Assembly (NCBI RefSeq): GCF_006494365.1
Contig: NZ_VHIP01000013.1
Coordinates: 62,001 to 126,000 of the forward strand
Direction: 5' to 3'
Source: Aestuariibacter sp. GS-14
Lineage (GTDB): Bacteria > Pseudomonadota > Gammaproteobacteria > Enterobacterales > Alteromonadaceae
DNA: 64,000 bases
Position 1 is the stretch's first letter. Every line of letters begins with the position of its first letter. Position numbers and translations under genes: made by a program. Positions 51,959-61,187 of this stretch are shown here, in pieces. The notes beneath the pieces are model-generated. The model had not been told where the DNA came from and searched no databases. It saw nothing but the letters and a program-made list of their open reading frames with translations.

Positions 51959-53611
51959 TTATTTAATGATTTTAGCAACGAGCTGTTCTGCTTCTTTTAT
52001 CAAATCCTGTAAGTGACTTTCACCATTAAAGCTCTCAGCATATATTTTGTATATTTGCTCTGTGCCCGATGGACGTGCTGCAAACCAACCGTTTTCAGTA
52101 GACACTTTCACCCCACCGATGGCAGCATTGTTGCCTGGCGCATGGGTTTGCACATTGGTAATCGCTTCACCAGCCAGCGATTCACTGGTCACCACACTGG
52201 CATCCATTGCTGACAATTTGTCTTTCTCTTCCAGGCTGGCCGCCACATCGACACGTTGGTAACAAGGCGCACCAAACTTCGCGGTAAGCGCGTTGTAGTG
52301 CTCACCCGGGTCTTTACCGGTAACCGCCAGAATTTCAGCAGCCAGCAAACACATAATAAAGCCGTCTTTATCGGTTGCCCAAGTTTCACCGTTGCGCTGC
52401 AGGAAAATCCCACCAGCACTTTCTTCGCCGGCAAAACCCAGTTCACTGTCAGACAGCCCCTGTACAAACCACTTAAAGCCCACCGGCATTTCTGCCAGAT
52501 CACGGCCCATGCTTTTTACCACGCGGTCGATCATGCTGCTCGATACCAGTGTCTTACCTACTTTTAACGAAGCTGGCCATTCCGGACGATGCTGATAAAG
52601 GTAGTTGATAGCAACTGCCAGGTAATGATTGGGATTCATCAGGCCACCGCTCGGACATACAATGCCATGGCGGTCGAAATCGGGATCATTACCCCAGGCG
52701 AGATCAAACTTATCTTTTAGTTCGATTAATCCAGCCATGGCATAGGCAGAAGAACAATCCATACGCAATTTGCCGTCTTTGTCGCGACGCATAAAACCAA
52801 ACTGCGGATCCACTTTAGGATTTACGACTGTGATATCCAGACCATAGTGCGCGGCGATATGCTGCCAGTAGCCTACACCTGCCCCGCCCAACGGATCAGT
52901 ACCTAATTTGAGACCGGCTTTTGCAATGGCTTTCATATCGACGACTTTTTCTAAGTCGGCAATATAATCCATCATAAAATCGTCTTCACTTACGAACTCA
53001 GATGCCATGGCGGTTTTTAAATCAAGCCGTTTAACGTTTTTATTGCCAGCAGCAATTAACGCGTTCGCTCGCAGCTGAATTATTTTGGTTACATCGCTAT
53101 CTGCCGGACCGCCATGAGGCGGATTATATTTAAATCCACCATCAGAAGGCGGGTTGTGTGACGGGGTAATCACAATACCGTCGGCAAAAGCGTCTGTGCG
53201 ACCGCGGTTGTAACGAATAATCGTTCGCGAAATAACTGGCGTGGGTGTATAGCCCTTCGACGAATTGTCGGCACGCTGAATCACTACCTTTACATTATTG
53301 GCGCTGAGCACTTCAATCGCCGTTATCATGGCAGGCTCAGACAACGCATGCGTGTCTTTACCAATAAACAACGGCCCGGTAATTTGCTGATGCTCGCGGT
53401 ATTCCGCCAGCGCCTGACAAATGGCAGCAATGTGCATATCGGTAAAGGTCGTATTTGCTGCTGTACCACGGTGACCTGAAGTACCAAAACTCACTGCTTG
53501 GGCAGGGTCACTCGGGTCGGGTTGGTAACTGAAATACTGACTAACCAGCAGTGCCACATTAATTAATTGCTCTTCTGCTGCGGCCTTGCCTGCCTCGGGG
53601 TGTAACGCCAT
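51959..53611 (-). CDS. pgm: Phosphoglucomutase (alpha-D-glucose phosphate-specific)
   Basis: The 550-residue enzyme interconverts glucose 1- and 6-phosphate. It has SFGTSGHRGT near the N-terminus, the phosphoserine loop ITPSHNPPSDGGFKYNPPHG, the metal loop GNDPDFDRHGIV and the C-terminal FAARPSGTEQIYKIYAESF. The gene lies 28 bases after seqA on the same strand, the gene order also found in enteric bacteria. Confidence 0.97.
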   Translation of the reverse strand: MALHPEAGKAAAEEQLINVALLVSQYFSYQPDPSDPAQAVSFGTSGHRGTAANTTFTDMHIAAICQALAEYREHQQITGPLFIGKDTHALSEPAMITAIEVLSANNVKVVIQRADNSSKGYTPTPVISRTIIRYNRGRTDAFADGIVITPSHNPPSDGGFKYNPPHGGPADSDVTKIIQLRANALIAAGNKNVKRLDLKTAMASEFVSEDDFMMDYIADLEKVVDMKAIAKAGLKLGTDPLGGAGVGYWQHIAAHYGLDITVVNPKVDPQFGFMRRDKDGKLRMDCSSAYAMAGLIELKDKFDLAWGNDPDFDRHGIVCPSGGLMNPNHYLAVAINYLYQHRPEWPASLKVGKTLVSSSMIDRVVKSMGRDLAEMPVGFKWFVQGLSDSELGFAGEESAGGIFLQRNGETWATDKDGFIMCLLAAEILAVTGKDPGEHYNALTAKFGAPCYQRVDVAASLEEKDKLSAMDASVVTSESLAGEAITNVQTHAPGNNAAIGGVKVSTENGWFAARPSGTEQIYKIYAESFNGESHLQDLIKEAEQLVAKIIK

Positions 53612-53639
53612 GAAATTATCCTTTTAACGTTTAAATGAA

Positions 53640-54290
53640 TTACTGCTCAGAAAATGCCTCAGTAATGGATGCCACTACCTTATCGCTATATCCCAGGATC
53701 TGCAAAACCTGCGACAACATGGCCAGCTTTTTAGCAGTGTTATTGTTGGTAACTACCCAATAACCGCTTTCTGGGATCGCTTTTGGATTGGTGCTGCTGC
53801 CAGTTGCCAGTAACTCTTCTTTACTGGTGGCAAAGTACTTGCGGTTTTTACCTTTTATAGACTCAACCTGTGCAAATTCGACGGGCTGTAATACAAACGC
53901 CTGTTGCAGAATATACAGAAACTGATCTACACGCTTATCGAACTGTTTCAATGTTGTTGGATTAACTAACTTGAGCAGTGCGTCATCATCTGCATTTGCA
54001 GGCGTTGCAGTTACAACGTTAACAACGGCAGGTATCTCAGTAACAACTTTAGCTTTGGTGGATTTTGCAGGGGCTTTCTTGACGGCAACCGGCGTTGGTG
54101 CAGTTTCAGCATTAGGTTGAGTAGCATCGGCTAAATCAGACTCAACTGGCGCAACGACATTCCCGTCTGCGGCAACTATCTCGTCGCCAATTAATAAACG
54201 GCGCAGAATTTGCGACGCGCTTTCGCCAATATGCTTGGTTTGACCCGCAATAAAGGCATACAAATCATCATCTATTTCTATTGTTTTCAT
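53640..54290 (-). CDS. seqA: Replication-initiation negative regulator SeqA
   Basis: The 216-residue protein begins MKTIEIDDDLYAFIAG with the ribbon-helix-helix oligomerisation motif and ESASQILRRLL. A proline/alanine/lysine-rich linker of about 65 residues follows. It ends with the hemimethylated-GATC binding domain (QFLYILQQAF, GKNRKYFATS, PIPESGYWVVTNNNTA-like ESGYWVVTNNNTAKK). The linker makes it longer than E. coli SeqA (181 residues). The ATG at 54290 has GGAAG upstream; the frame extends to 54341 without family similarity. It sequesters new origins and implies Dam methylation. Confidence 0.94.
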   Translation of the reverse strand: MKTIEIDDDLYAFIAGQTKHIGESASQILRRLLIGDEIVAADGNVVAPVESDLADATQPNAETAPTPVAVKKAPAKSTKAKVVTEIPAVVNVVTATPANADDDALLKLVNPTTLKQFDKRVDQFLYILQQAFVLQPVEFAQVESIKGKNRKYFATSKEELLATGSSTNPKAIPESGYWVVTNNNTAKKLAMLSQVLQILGYSDKVVASITEAFSEQ

Positions 54291-54381
54291 TATGACTTCC
54301 TTCTTTTGGCGCACATTATAATCGACCCCGAAAAGGATCACAGCCCTTTATCAGTACATCTTTTCATCCCATAGCATTTTA

Positions 54382-54565
54382 TACCAATTCGCATAGATGT
54401 TTGCCCTCTCAGAGTGATCCCTGAGGGCAAACTGGCAGGCTTTTTAGCGTTGTTACGCTTGCTTGATTTGGAACCACCAAACCTGCGCAACCAAGCCTAG
54501 CTAAAAAGCCTGGTAGTTCACCCTCAGGGGGCTGCTGAGTGGGTAAACATCTATGCGAATTGGTA
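54382..54565. mobile_element. MITE-like palindromic element
   Basis: A 184-base element has terminal inverted repeats of about 24 bases beginning TACCAATTCGCATAGATGTTT at the left, with the inverse at the right end. It is flanked on both sides by the trinucleotide TTA (54379-54381 and 54566-54568), a candidate target duplication. The interior is a second inverted repeat (CCCTGAGGG..GGCTTTTTAGC against its partner), so the whole element can fold into one long hairpin. It encodes no protein and lies between seqA and moxR. Confidence 0.7.
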
Positions 54566-54719
54566 TTAGCGCGCCAAGACATAACAACAGGCATGACAAA
54601 ATGCAGGCAGTGCCTATACTTACGTATTAGTCTGATTACGTTTACGACTATTTTTGCCGGTATACTAAACCGGCAAGTACACAGAGCGTATTGAATAATA
54701 AACCAACCCGGAATGGCCA

Positions 54720-55643
54720 ATGCACACAGCACTCTCTCAGGCAATCGCAACACTCAATCAACATATTCTGGGCAAGCCACATCAGATAAAGCTTGCCGTT
54801 ACCTGTTTGCTGGCCAACGGACATATATTGATTGAGGATTTGCCGGGCATGGGCAAAACCACACTATCTCACGCCTTAGCGAACGTATTTGGACTGGGAT
54901 TTTCGCGCATTCAGTTTACCTCGGATCTATTACCTGCGGATATGCTTGGCGTGAACATTTATAATTCTCAGCAGCACAGTTTTGAATTTCATGCAGGACC
55001 TGTGTTCAGTGAAGTAGTGCTGGCAGACGAAATCAATCGCGCCAGCCCGAAAACACAAAGCGCCTTATTAGAAGCAATGGAAGAAAAACAGGTAAGCATT
55101 GATGGAACCACGCACCCATTGCCAGTACCGTTTTTTGTGATCGCCACTCAAAACCCGTCATATCAGGCCGGCACTTACCCGTTGCCGGAGTCTCAATTAG
55201 ACCGTTTTCTGATGCGTATCAGCCTGGGTTATCCGGATACTGAGGCAGAAAAAGCCATGCTCAGACAGCAAACTCATAGTCAACCGGTAAAGCCGGCTTT
55301 AACCGAAACGATCAGTCCGGCACTGTTAACCAACTGGCAACGCAATGTTGAGCAGGTACATGCCAGCGAGCCCATACTGGACTATTTGCTGCGATTGGTT
55401 CAGCTAAGCCGGGACAATAGCGAATTTCCCTTTCCCCTTTCGCCAAGAGCCAGTAAAGCGCTGTTAAGAGGCGCCCAGGCCTGGGCTTTTCTTCACAATC
55501 GTGATTTCGTGTTGCCCGAAGACATTCAGGCAGTATTTACTGCGATTGCAGAGCACAGATTGCGCGGTAGCCAAACCGATTACCGGGAAGACGGCTTGCT
55601 TAGCCAGCGTATTTTGGATCTCACCGACCCACTGGCGGCTTAA
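54720..55643 (+). CDS. MoxR-family AAA+ ATPase
   Basis: The 307-residue ATPase has Walker A DLPGMGKTT, Walker B VVLADEINRA, sensor-1 VIATQNPSYQAG and arginine-finger region PESQLDRFLMR. MoxR proteins act as chaperones for partners carrying von Willebrand domains or assist envelope processes. It begins the MoxR-DUF58-transglutaminase triad, a common set of unknown overall function. The following gene begins 2 bases after its stop. Confidence 0.93.
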   Translation: MHTALSQAIATLNQHILGKPHQIKLAVTCLLANGHILIEDLPGMGKTTLSHALANVFGLGFSRIQFTSDLLPADMLGVNIYNSQQHSFEFHAGPVFSEVVLADEINRASPKTQSALLEAMEEKQVSIDGTTHPLPVPFFVIATQNPSYQAGTYPLPESQLDRFLMRISLGYPDTEAEKAMLRQQTHSQPVKPALTETISPALLTNWQRNVEQVHASEPILDYLLRLVQLSRDNSEFPFPLSPRASKALLRGAQAWAFLHNRDFVLPEDIQAVFTAIAEHRLRGSQTDYREDGLLSQRILDLTDPLAA

Positions 55644-55645
55644 TC

Positions 55646-56635
55646 GTGTTTGCCAGGTTGTCTGCGCATTTTCATCAAGTTCATGAACGCTGGTTACGCC
55701 GTCGGATCCCGGCCAGTAATCGCTATACCCTGCATTTGAAAAATGTGTTTATTTTTCCCACCCGTTTTGGCATGGGATACCTGCTTACCTGCGTTAGTTT
55801 ATTTTTATTAGGCACAAATTATCAGAACAACCTGATGCTGTTGCTGTGTCAGTTTTTGCTGTCTGTATTTTTACTCCATCTGTTTATTAGCTACCGTAAT
55901 TTCACGGCCACCACGTTAGCACTTAATCCCATTTCTCCCGTTGTGGCAGGTGAACACGCGCTGCTTGTTATGCAACTTGAAGACAAACATGCGCAGTTGC
56001 CGTTCCACGGCGGCTTGCAAATGACAGTACGCGGCACGTCGCTGACTGCAGTTAATCGAAGGGCAGATCGGGAAAAACAACTCAAACTCTTGTTACCTAC
56101 CTCAAACCGAGGCGTGTTTACCGTGCCCAGAATCACCATTCAATCTACCTACCCGCTGGGGTTGTTTCGCTGCTGGACGCACCTGGACTTTAACCAACAA
56201 CTGGTGGTGTTCCCTGCCCCTATTCCATCGTCATTGCGATTAGACAGCAATGATACTGCACAAGGAGACACCAGTGGGCCGACACCTGGCATTGATGAGT
56301 TTGAAAGCCTGCGGCAATTCCAGCACGGTGATCCGATGCATCGGATTGCCTGGAAGCAAGCCGCCAAAGGTGGCGAGCTGGCCACTAAAACCTTTACCCA
56401 ATCGCAACAGGAAAGTGGCTGGTTGAGCCTGGCATTATATCAACATGAACCATTGGAGAAAGCACTGGGCCTGCTGAGTTATCAGGTCAACCGACTCACC
56501 CGCCAGCAGCAAACATTTGGCTTAAAGCTGGATAATCAAACCATTGGGCCTGGCAGTGGTGAATTACACAAAATCCAGTGCCTGATGCAACTTGCTCGTT
56601 ACCGCACAACGGTTACCCCTTATGCAACCAATTGA
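55646..56635 (+). CDS. DUF58 protein (GTG start)
   Basis: The 329-residue protein has two hydrophobic helices near residues 35-75 (FGMGYLLTCVSLFLLGTNYQ, then NLMLLLCQFLLSVFLLHLF) and a cytoplasmic DUF58 domain with GPTPGIDEFESLRQFQHGDP, then HRIAWKQ. This is the usual DUF58 layout. It starts at a GTG three bases after the moxR stop and overlaps the next gene by 14 bases. Confidence 0.93.
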   Translation: MFARLSAHFHQVHERWLRRRIPASNRYTLHLKNVFIFPTRFGMGYLLTCVSLFLLGTNYQNNLMLLLCQFLLSVFLLHLFISYRNFTATTLALNPISPVVAGEHALLVMQLEDKHAQLPFHGGLQMTVRGTSLTAVNRRADREKQLKLLLPTSNRGVFTVPRITIQSTYPLGLFRCWTHLDFNQQLVVFPAPIPSSLRLDSNDTAQGDTSGPTPGIDEFESLRQFQHGDPMHRIAWKQAAKGGELATKTFTQSQQESGWLSLALYQHEPLEKALGLLSYQVNRLTRQQQTFGLKLDNQTIGPGSGELHKIQCLMQLARYRTTVTPYATN

Positions 56636-58637
56636 TAAGCCAATACGAAACCAAACCGCCAGCCTGTTGATGGCCGGTGTATTTTGTGTTTTGAGTATCA
56701 GCCTGTTTGAACCTTTGCTGTTTTGGGTGTTATTAATTGCTATCTGTGCAACGGTTATGCGTATTGTTATGTATGTTGGCTGGTATCAACCTGTGCCGAG
56801 TAGCCGTACCGTAAACTTACTGGGTCTGTTGTGTTGTATTTGTCTGGTGTGGTTCAGCTTCTCTATTGGCTTATTGCTCACCATGGTGAACCTGTTAATA
56901 CTGGCAGGGGCACTCAAGCTCATGCTGCTGAATGCTCCCAGGGATCTATTTCACCTGTTTTGCACCACGTTATTTGTAATAGGGATGGGATTTACCTTTC
57001 ACCAATCCTTTGTTATGACGTTGTTTTATGGTGTGTTAACCATTGCGTTATTAGTTGCACTGGCCCGTTACTTTACGCCATCCCAGTCTGTGCTTTGGCA
57101 TGTAAGGCGGGTGGTAACCATGGGCTTGCAGGCTTTACCTATTGCAATATTACTGTTCCTGATTATCCCCAAGCTCCCGCCTTTATGGAAAATGCCGGTA
57201 GCCAAAAGCACCGAAACCGGGCTATCGGATACGGTGTCACCAGGCGATATTGCGTCGCTCACGAAATCGTCCGATCTGGTTTTTCGCGCTACGTTTGAGG
57301 GTCCGGTGCCAGAACCTCATGAACGCTACTGGCGGGCTATTACACTAGAGTATTTTGACGGCAAGCAATGGTCGGTGAGCCCACTTCGCAAGCAGGCTCG
57401 TCAGCAATACCGATTACTCAATTATGAGTTTGCACCTAAACTCAGCGGCAGTTGGTGGCAATACGAAGTGATTGCCCAGCCAACCAACAAGCACTGGCTT
57501 TACGGAATCGATATAGCCGTACCGGCTGACCATGCCAGCGATCAAATGATCTGGCGCGGCGCGGATTACCAGATTCTCAGTGAATCACCGCTATCTACCA
57601 GACGGGCATACCGTTTGCGCTCTTATCCTAATGCCGATATGAGTCAAACACTGGAATCTTTGGATCACAGGTTAAACCTGCAGCAACCCGAAATAGACGC
57701 ATTGAACCCGCGCACCCAGGCTTGGGCAAAAAGCATCGCAGAGCAAAATAACACGCCGGAAGCACGCATTCAGGCAGTATTAAACTTCTTTGTTAGCCAG
57801 GGATTTACCTACACGCTCACGCCACCCGCTATGCCAGACCAGCCGGTGGATGATTTTCTGTTTACCCACCAGCAGGGCTTTTGTTCCCACTATGCCAGTG
57901 CAATGGCTTATGCGCTGCGTTTAATGGACATTCCTGCAAGAATGGTTGCCGGTTACCACGGCGGCGAAATACTCCAACCGGGTGTACTGAGCGTGTATCA
58001 GTACGACGCCCATGCCTGGGTTGAAGCATGGATAGGCCAACGAGGCTGGGTGCGACTGGACCCTACTGCCATCATTGCACCCGATCGTATCCAGTTTGGC
58101 ATTCAACAAGCGGTGGAAGAAGACGCTTTTCTGGCAAACAACCAGTTAGCCCGCTTAAAGCAATTACCATTTCTGGCTGAGTTACAAACATTCTACAGTT
58201 TATTGGATTACCAATGGAGCCGCTGGGTGCTGGGTTTTGATGCCCAGCGCCAGCAAAATTTATTGGCATTATTGTTGGGCAATGTTACCGGTGAAAAAAT
58301 CATGTATCTGGTACTGGCCATCATGGGGCTCATCAGCCTGCTACTAGCGTTGTACTTTATACCCCACTGGCGCAAACAGCGCATAGCGCCGGTTAAATTC
58401 TGGTATAGAAAGGCAGTTTCGGCAGTGTCAGGCTGCACTGGTATAGAGCGTGTCAATCAAGGCCCTCAGGCGTTTGCTGTTCAGGTTCAAGCGCATCTCT
58501 CAGAGGTCGACTCGGCAAGCTTTATTAGCCTGAGTAAGCAGTTTATTCAGCTTGAGTATCAACGCGACACAGCTTCACATGAATCAAAGGACTTTGTGCG
58601 CAATTGCCGGGCGTTTATCAAACAAATTCGGCGATAG
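56622..58637 (+). CDS. TgpA-like membrane transglutaminase
   Basis: The 671-residue protein has several N-terminal membrane helices, and then an extracytoplasmic transglutaminase domain with the catalytic triad: GFCSHYASAMAYALR (Cys), YDAHAWVEAWI (His) and VRLDPTAI (Asp). One more helix and a cytoplasmic tail follow. TgpA is essential in Pseudomonas aeruginosa; its substrate is unknown. The frame extends to 56592, but the ATG at 56622 gives the family N-terminus. It completes the moxR-DUF58-tgpA operon. Confidence 0.93.
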   Translation: MQPIDKPIRNQTASLLMAGVFCVLSISLFEPLLFWVLLIAICATVMRIVMYVGWYQPVPSSRTVNLLGLLCCICLVWFSFSIGLLLTMVNLLILAGALKLMLLNAPRDLFHLFCTTLFVIGMGFTFHQSFVMTLFYGVLTIALLVALARYFTPSQSVLWHVRRVVTMGLQALPIAILLFLIIPKLPPLWKMPVAKSTETGLSDTVSPGDIASLTKSSDLVFRATFEGPVPEPHERYWRAITLEYFDGKQWSVSPLRKQARQQYRLLNYEFAPKLSGSWWQYEVIAQPTNKHWLYGIDIAVPADHASDQMIWRGADYQILSESPLSTRRAYRLRSYPNADMSQTLESLDHRLNLQQPEIDALNPRTQAWAKSIAEQNNTPEARIQAVLNFFVSQGFTYTLTPPAMPDQPVDDFLFTHQQGFCSHYASAMAYALRLMDIPARMVAGYHGGEILQPGVLSVYQYDAHAWVEAWIGQRGWVRLDPTAIIAPDRIQFGIQQAVEEDAFLANNQLARLKQLPFLAELQTFYSLLDYQWSRWVLGFDAQRQQNLLALLLGNVTGEKIMYLVLAIMGLISLLLALYFIPHWRKQRIAPVKFWYRKAVSAVSGCTGIERVNQGPQAFAVQVQAHLSEVDSASFISLSKQFIQLEYQRDTASHESKDFVRNCRAFIKQIRR

Positions 58638-58653
58638 CCCAGTAGCTATGACA

Positions 58654-58720
58654 ATAAACCCGAAGCAGATAACAGAGGAGCAGACGCTCCTCTGGTTTAG
58701 CTAAAGAAAACCGGGTTTAT
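58654..58720. terminator. Bidirectional stem-loop between tgpA and the TolC gene
   Basis: A perfect 9-bp hairpin CAGAGGAGC-AGAC-GCTCCTCTG (58673-58694) is nested inside an outer pair ATAAACCCG (58654-58662) and CGGGTTTAT (58712-58720). It stands between convergent operons. T-runs are short, so termination strength is uncertain. Confidence 0.6.
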
Positions 58721-60156
58721 TTACTTGCTAGCTGGGCCGCCACCCAATGCACACTTAACTCGGCATACATTGCACTGATTGCAGCTTCAACATTTTTGAG
58801 GCGGGCATTCATTACCTGTGAAGCCCTTGCATTCAGCTTAAACAAATCGCTGGCCCCCTTCTCAAACCTTTGCTGTTCCAGCCACGACAGCTCTTCCTTC
58901 ACCTTGGCATTTTGTTGCTGTAACTCGGCCACCCGTTGAGCCTGTTCCCACTGCACAACGGCTTGCTCAAACTCTTGTCTTAGCTGCTGTTCGGCCAAGG
59001 TGAGTTCCAGTTGGCTGGCGGCTAAATCGGCTTCCGCTTTAGATAGCTTGGCTTTTGCTTTGCGGTTGCCCAACGGATAAGAGAACTGCAACGCGACCTT
59101 GGTTTCGGTATCGTCCAGATTCGCCGGACCACTGCCAAAATCCTGCGCAACCGCCGCCTTCATGTCGAGTGTGGGCAGCAACTGATTTTTTGCCAGTCGC
59201 TGCTCGTTGATAAGCGATTCCACATCGGCAGCGCGTACTTGCAACACTGGATGCTGACGCAGCGCAACACGTAATTGCTGCACAGAAGGCAACGACAGTG
59301 CATATGGCCAGTGGATATCGATGTTCTGCAAACCAGCAGAGGTTGCCGAAAATGGCGAGGCCCCCCCCTTGGACTGCCAGAAAAATGCCAGGCTTTGCAC
59401 TGCCACCTGACGGGATTGCTCCAGTGTCGCCAGCGCAAGCTGCTGTTCCAGAATACTTGCATCGAACTCTGTGAGCGTAACTGCAGGTAAATCGCCATTG
59501 TCTACCCGCGCTTGTAAGCCGTCTCGGCGGATTCTGAGTGTATCTATCAAATCATTTACGGTGGCAATTTTCAGGGTGCTTTCATACCATTTCAGGTACT
59601 GGCTAAGCCCTTTAAAAATAAAGTCGTTGCGCATGAGCGAAGCTTCTGCCTGCCATTGCGCTATCGCCACCCGTGCGTTGGTTACCGCCGTGCGCCTTGA
59701 ATCCGTGTCGCGGTTTCGAAGCAACGATAATGCCACACCAATACTTGCCTCACCGCCAGACAGTGTATCCAGTTGCTGTTCATACACCGGGAAATTGCCA
59801 CCAGCAACCCGGTATTCGGTAAACAATTTGGCGTTCATACCTTCAAGCGGTTTAACTGCCCGCTGTGACACCTGATTACCATTGTAATAGCCTGATAACC
59901 GCATGTTGACATCCTGTTCCAGCTTAATGTCGAACTCACTCTCAGCCATGGTTAGCGATGCGTCATATTTCACGCCTTTCTGTTCTATCAAACGCCAATA
60001 AGGGTGTGACTGCGTAATGGTTTGAATAAATTCCGGTACACTGGGCACTCGCGCAACCGAACCTTCGATGGTGGATGTTTGCCCAGCAACGTTGCCACAG
60101 AACAGGAGCGCCAGCGCGCCCATACCCAAGCGCACACCAAAGTAACGCACGGTCAT
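58717..60156 (-). CDS. TolC-family outer-membrane efflux protein
   Basis: The 479-residue protein has a signal peptide (LGMGALALLFCGNVAGQ) and the TolC-like repeat: two related halves rich in heptad-like helices (SKAEADLAASQLELTLAEQQ in the second half), with short beta segments. It would form the outer-membrane exit duct for the HlyD-ABC pair encoded upstream. Its ATG overlaps the HlyD stop (ATGA). No outer-membrane partner gene is needed elsewhere. Confidence 0.88.
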   Translation of the reverse strand: MTVRYFGVRLGMGALALLFCGNVAGQTSTIEGSVARVPSVPEFIQTITQSHPYWRLIEQKGVKYDASLTMAESEFDIKLEQDVNMRLSGYYNGNQVSQRAVKPLEGMNAKLFTEYRVAGGNFPVYEQQLDTLSGGEASIGVALSLLRNRDTDSRRTAVTNARVAIAQWQAEASLMRNDFIFKGLSQYLKWYESTLKIATVNDLIDTLRIRRDGLQARVDNGDLPAVTLTEFDASILEQQLALATLEQSRQVAVQSLAFFWQSKGGASPFSATSAGLQNIDIHWPYALSLPSVQQLRVALRQHPVLQVRAADVESLINEQRLAKNQLLPTLDMKAAVAQDFGSGPANLDDTETKVALQFSYPLGNRKAKAKLSKAEADLAASQLELTLAEQQLRQEFEQAVVQWEQAQRVAELQQQNAKVKEELSWLEQQRFEKGASDLFKLNARASQVMNARLKNVEAAISAMYAELSVHWVAAQLASK

Positions 60157-61187
60157 TTAGCGGCCCCCTGTTCGGTGGTGGACGATTGCGTTTGCTGGGG
60201 CGGGAAGTTATTCAACTGTCGCCATAGCTCATATCCCAATCTGACCTCCTCCAATAACACCCAGGCACGCACCCTGCTCCCTAATCGCACTACGTTAGCA
60301 TTTGGCCAATCGATGTCATTGGGATCGGGTTTTATCCATACCTGGAATGCGCCCATTTGATTGGCGACCGGTTCAACGTATTCAACCTCACCGCCAAAGG
60401 TGCCTACCGCTGTATCCGGCCAGCCGCTGAACTGGATCACAGGCCAGCCTTCAAACTGAATACGGGCTTTGGCACCCGGTTTAACCAAGGGCGCATCTAA
60501 CCCGCTTACCGTAATTTTAACGTACCGGTTTACGCCATCCGGAATAAAGTGCCCCAACACATCGCCAGCTTTAACAAAGGTGGCGGTGCCACCCGCAAAC
60601 AAACGCACAATGGTACCATCTACCGGCGCGACTTTAGTCAGGGTGTCCTGCCGGGACAACACCATGCTTACGGAATTGATATCGGCCAGCGAACTCGCGG
60701 CCTTGGCGCGAAGTGATTCAAGCTGAATTTGAGCTGATTCAACATCGCGCTGAGACACCAGCCCCTGCTGAAGTAAGGTCTTTTGTCTGGCCAGATTCTT
60801 TTGCGCATTTTCTACCGCTGTAAGATCGGCTTCATGGCGCTGCCTGGTTGCCGCGAGCTGAGATTGCAGTTTATCAACTCGTTGGGTATCCACGTCAGTA
60901 AGCGTTACTATAGGATCGCCCGCTTTTACCTGCATGCCCTCGCGCACATGCCAGGTTTTAATTTGGCCATCCACCAGTGCTGATATGGCTTGCATTCTGC
61001 CATTAGGTTCCATGGAATCCACACTGCCCTGACCAAAAGCGGTTTGGATCCAGGGGGTAAACCACAACACAGCACCGGCAATAATCAGCGCCCCCATTAT
61101 CAGTCCTGTTACTACCTTGTGAGTACGGGGTATCGACTGCTCGGATTCCGACACAATATTCTGAAGAAAACGTTCTGTACTATTCAT
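60153..61187 (-). CDS. HlyD-family periplasmic adaptor protein
   Basis: The 344-residue protein has one N-terminal transmembrane helix (VTGLIMGALIIAGAVLWF), a biotinyl-lipoyl domain (ISALVDGQIKTWHVREGMQV), a long coiled coil (about residues 105-190: DTQRVDKLQSQLAATRQRHE), and then the second lipoyl half (KVAPVDGTIVRLFAGGTATF) and a beta-barrel end. It joins the inner-membrane ABC protein with TolC. GGAG precedes the ATG by seven bases and it overlaps the ABC gene by 8 bases. Confidence 0.92.
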   Translation of the reverse strand: MNSTERFLQNIVSESEQSIPRTHKVVTGLIMGALIIAGAVLWFTPWIQTAFGQGSVDSMEPNGRMQAISALVDGQIKTWHVREGMQVKAGDPIVTLTDVDTQRVDKLQSQLAATRQRHEADLTAVENAQKNLARQKTLLQQGLVSQRDVESAQIQLESLRAKAASSLADINSVSMVLSRQDTLTKVAPVDGTIVRLFAGGTATFVKAGDVLGHFIPDGVNRYVKITVSGLDAPLVKPGAKARIQFEGWPVIQFSGWPDTAVGTFGGEVEYVEPVANQMGAFQVWIKPDPNDIDWPNANVVRLGSRVRAWVLLEEVRLGYELWRQLNNFPPQQTQSSTTEQGAAK

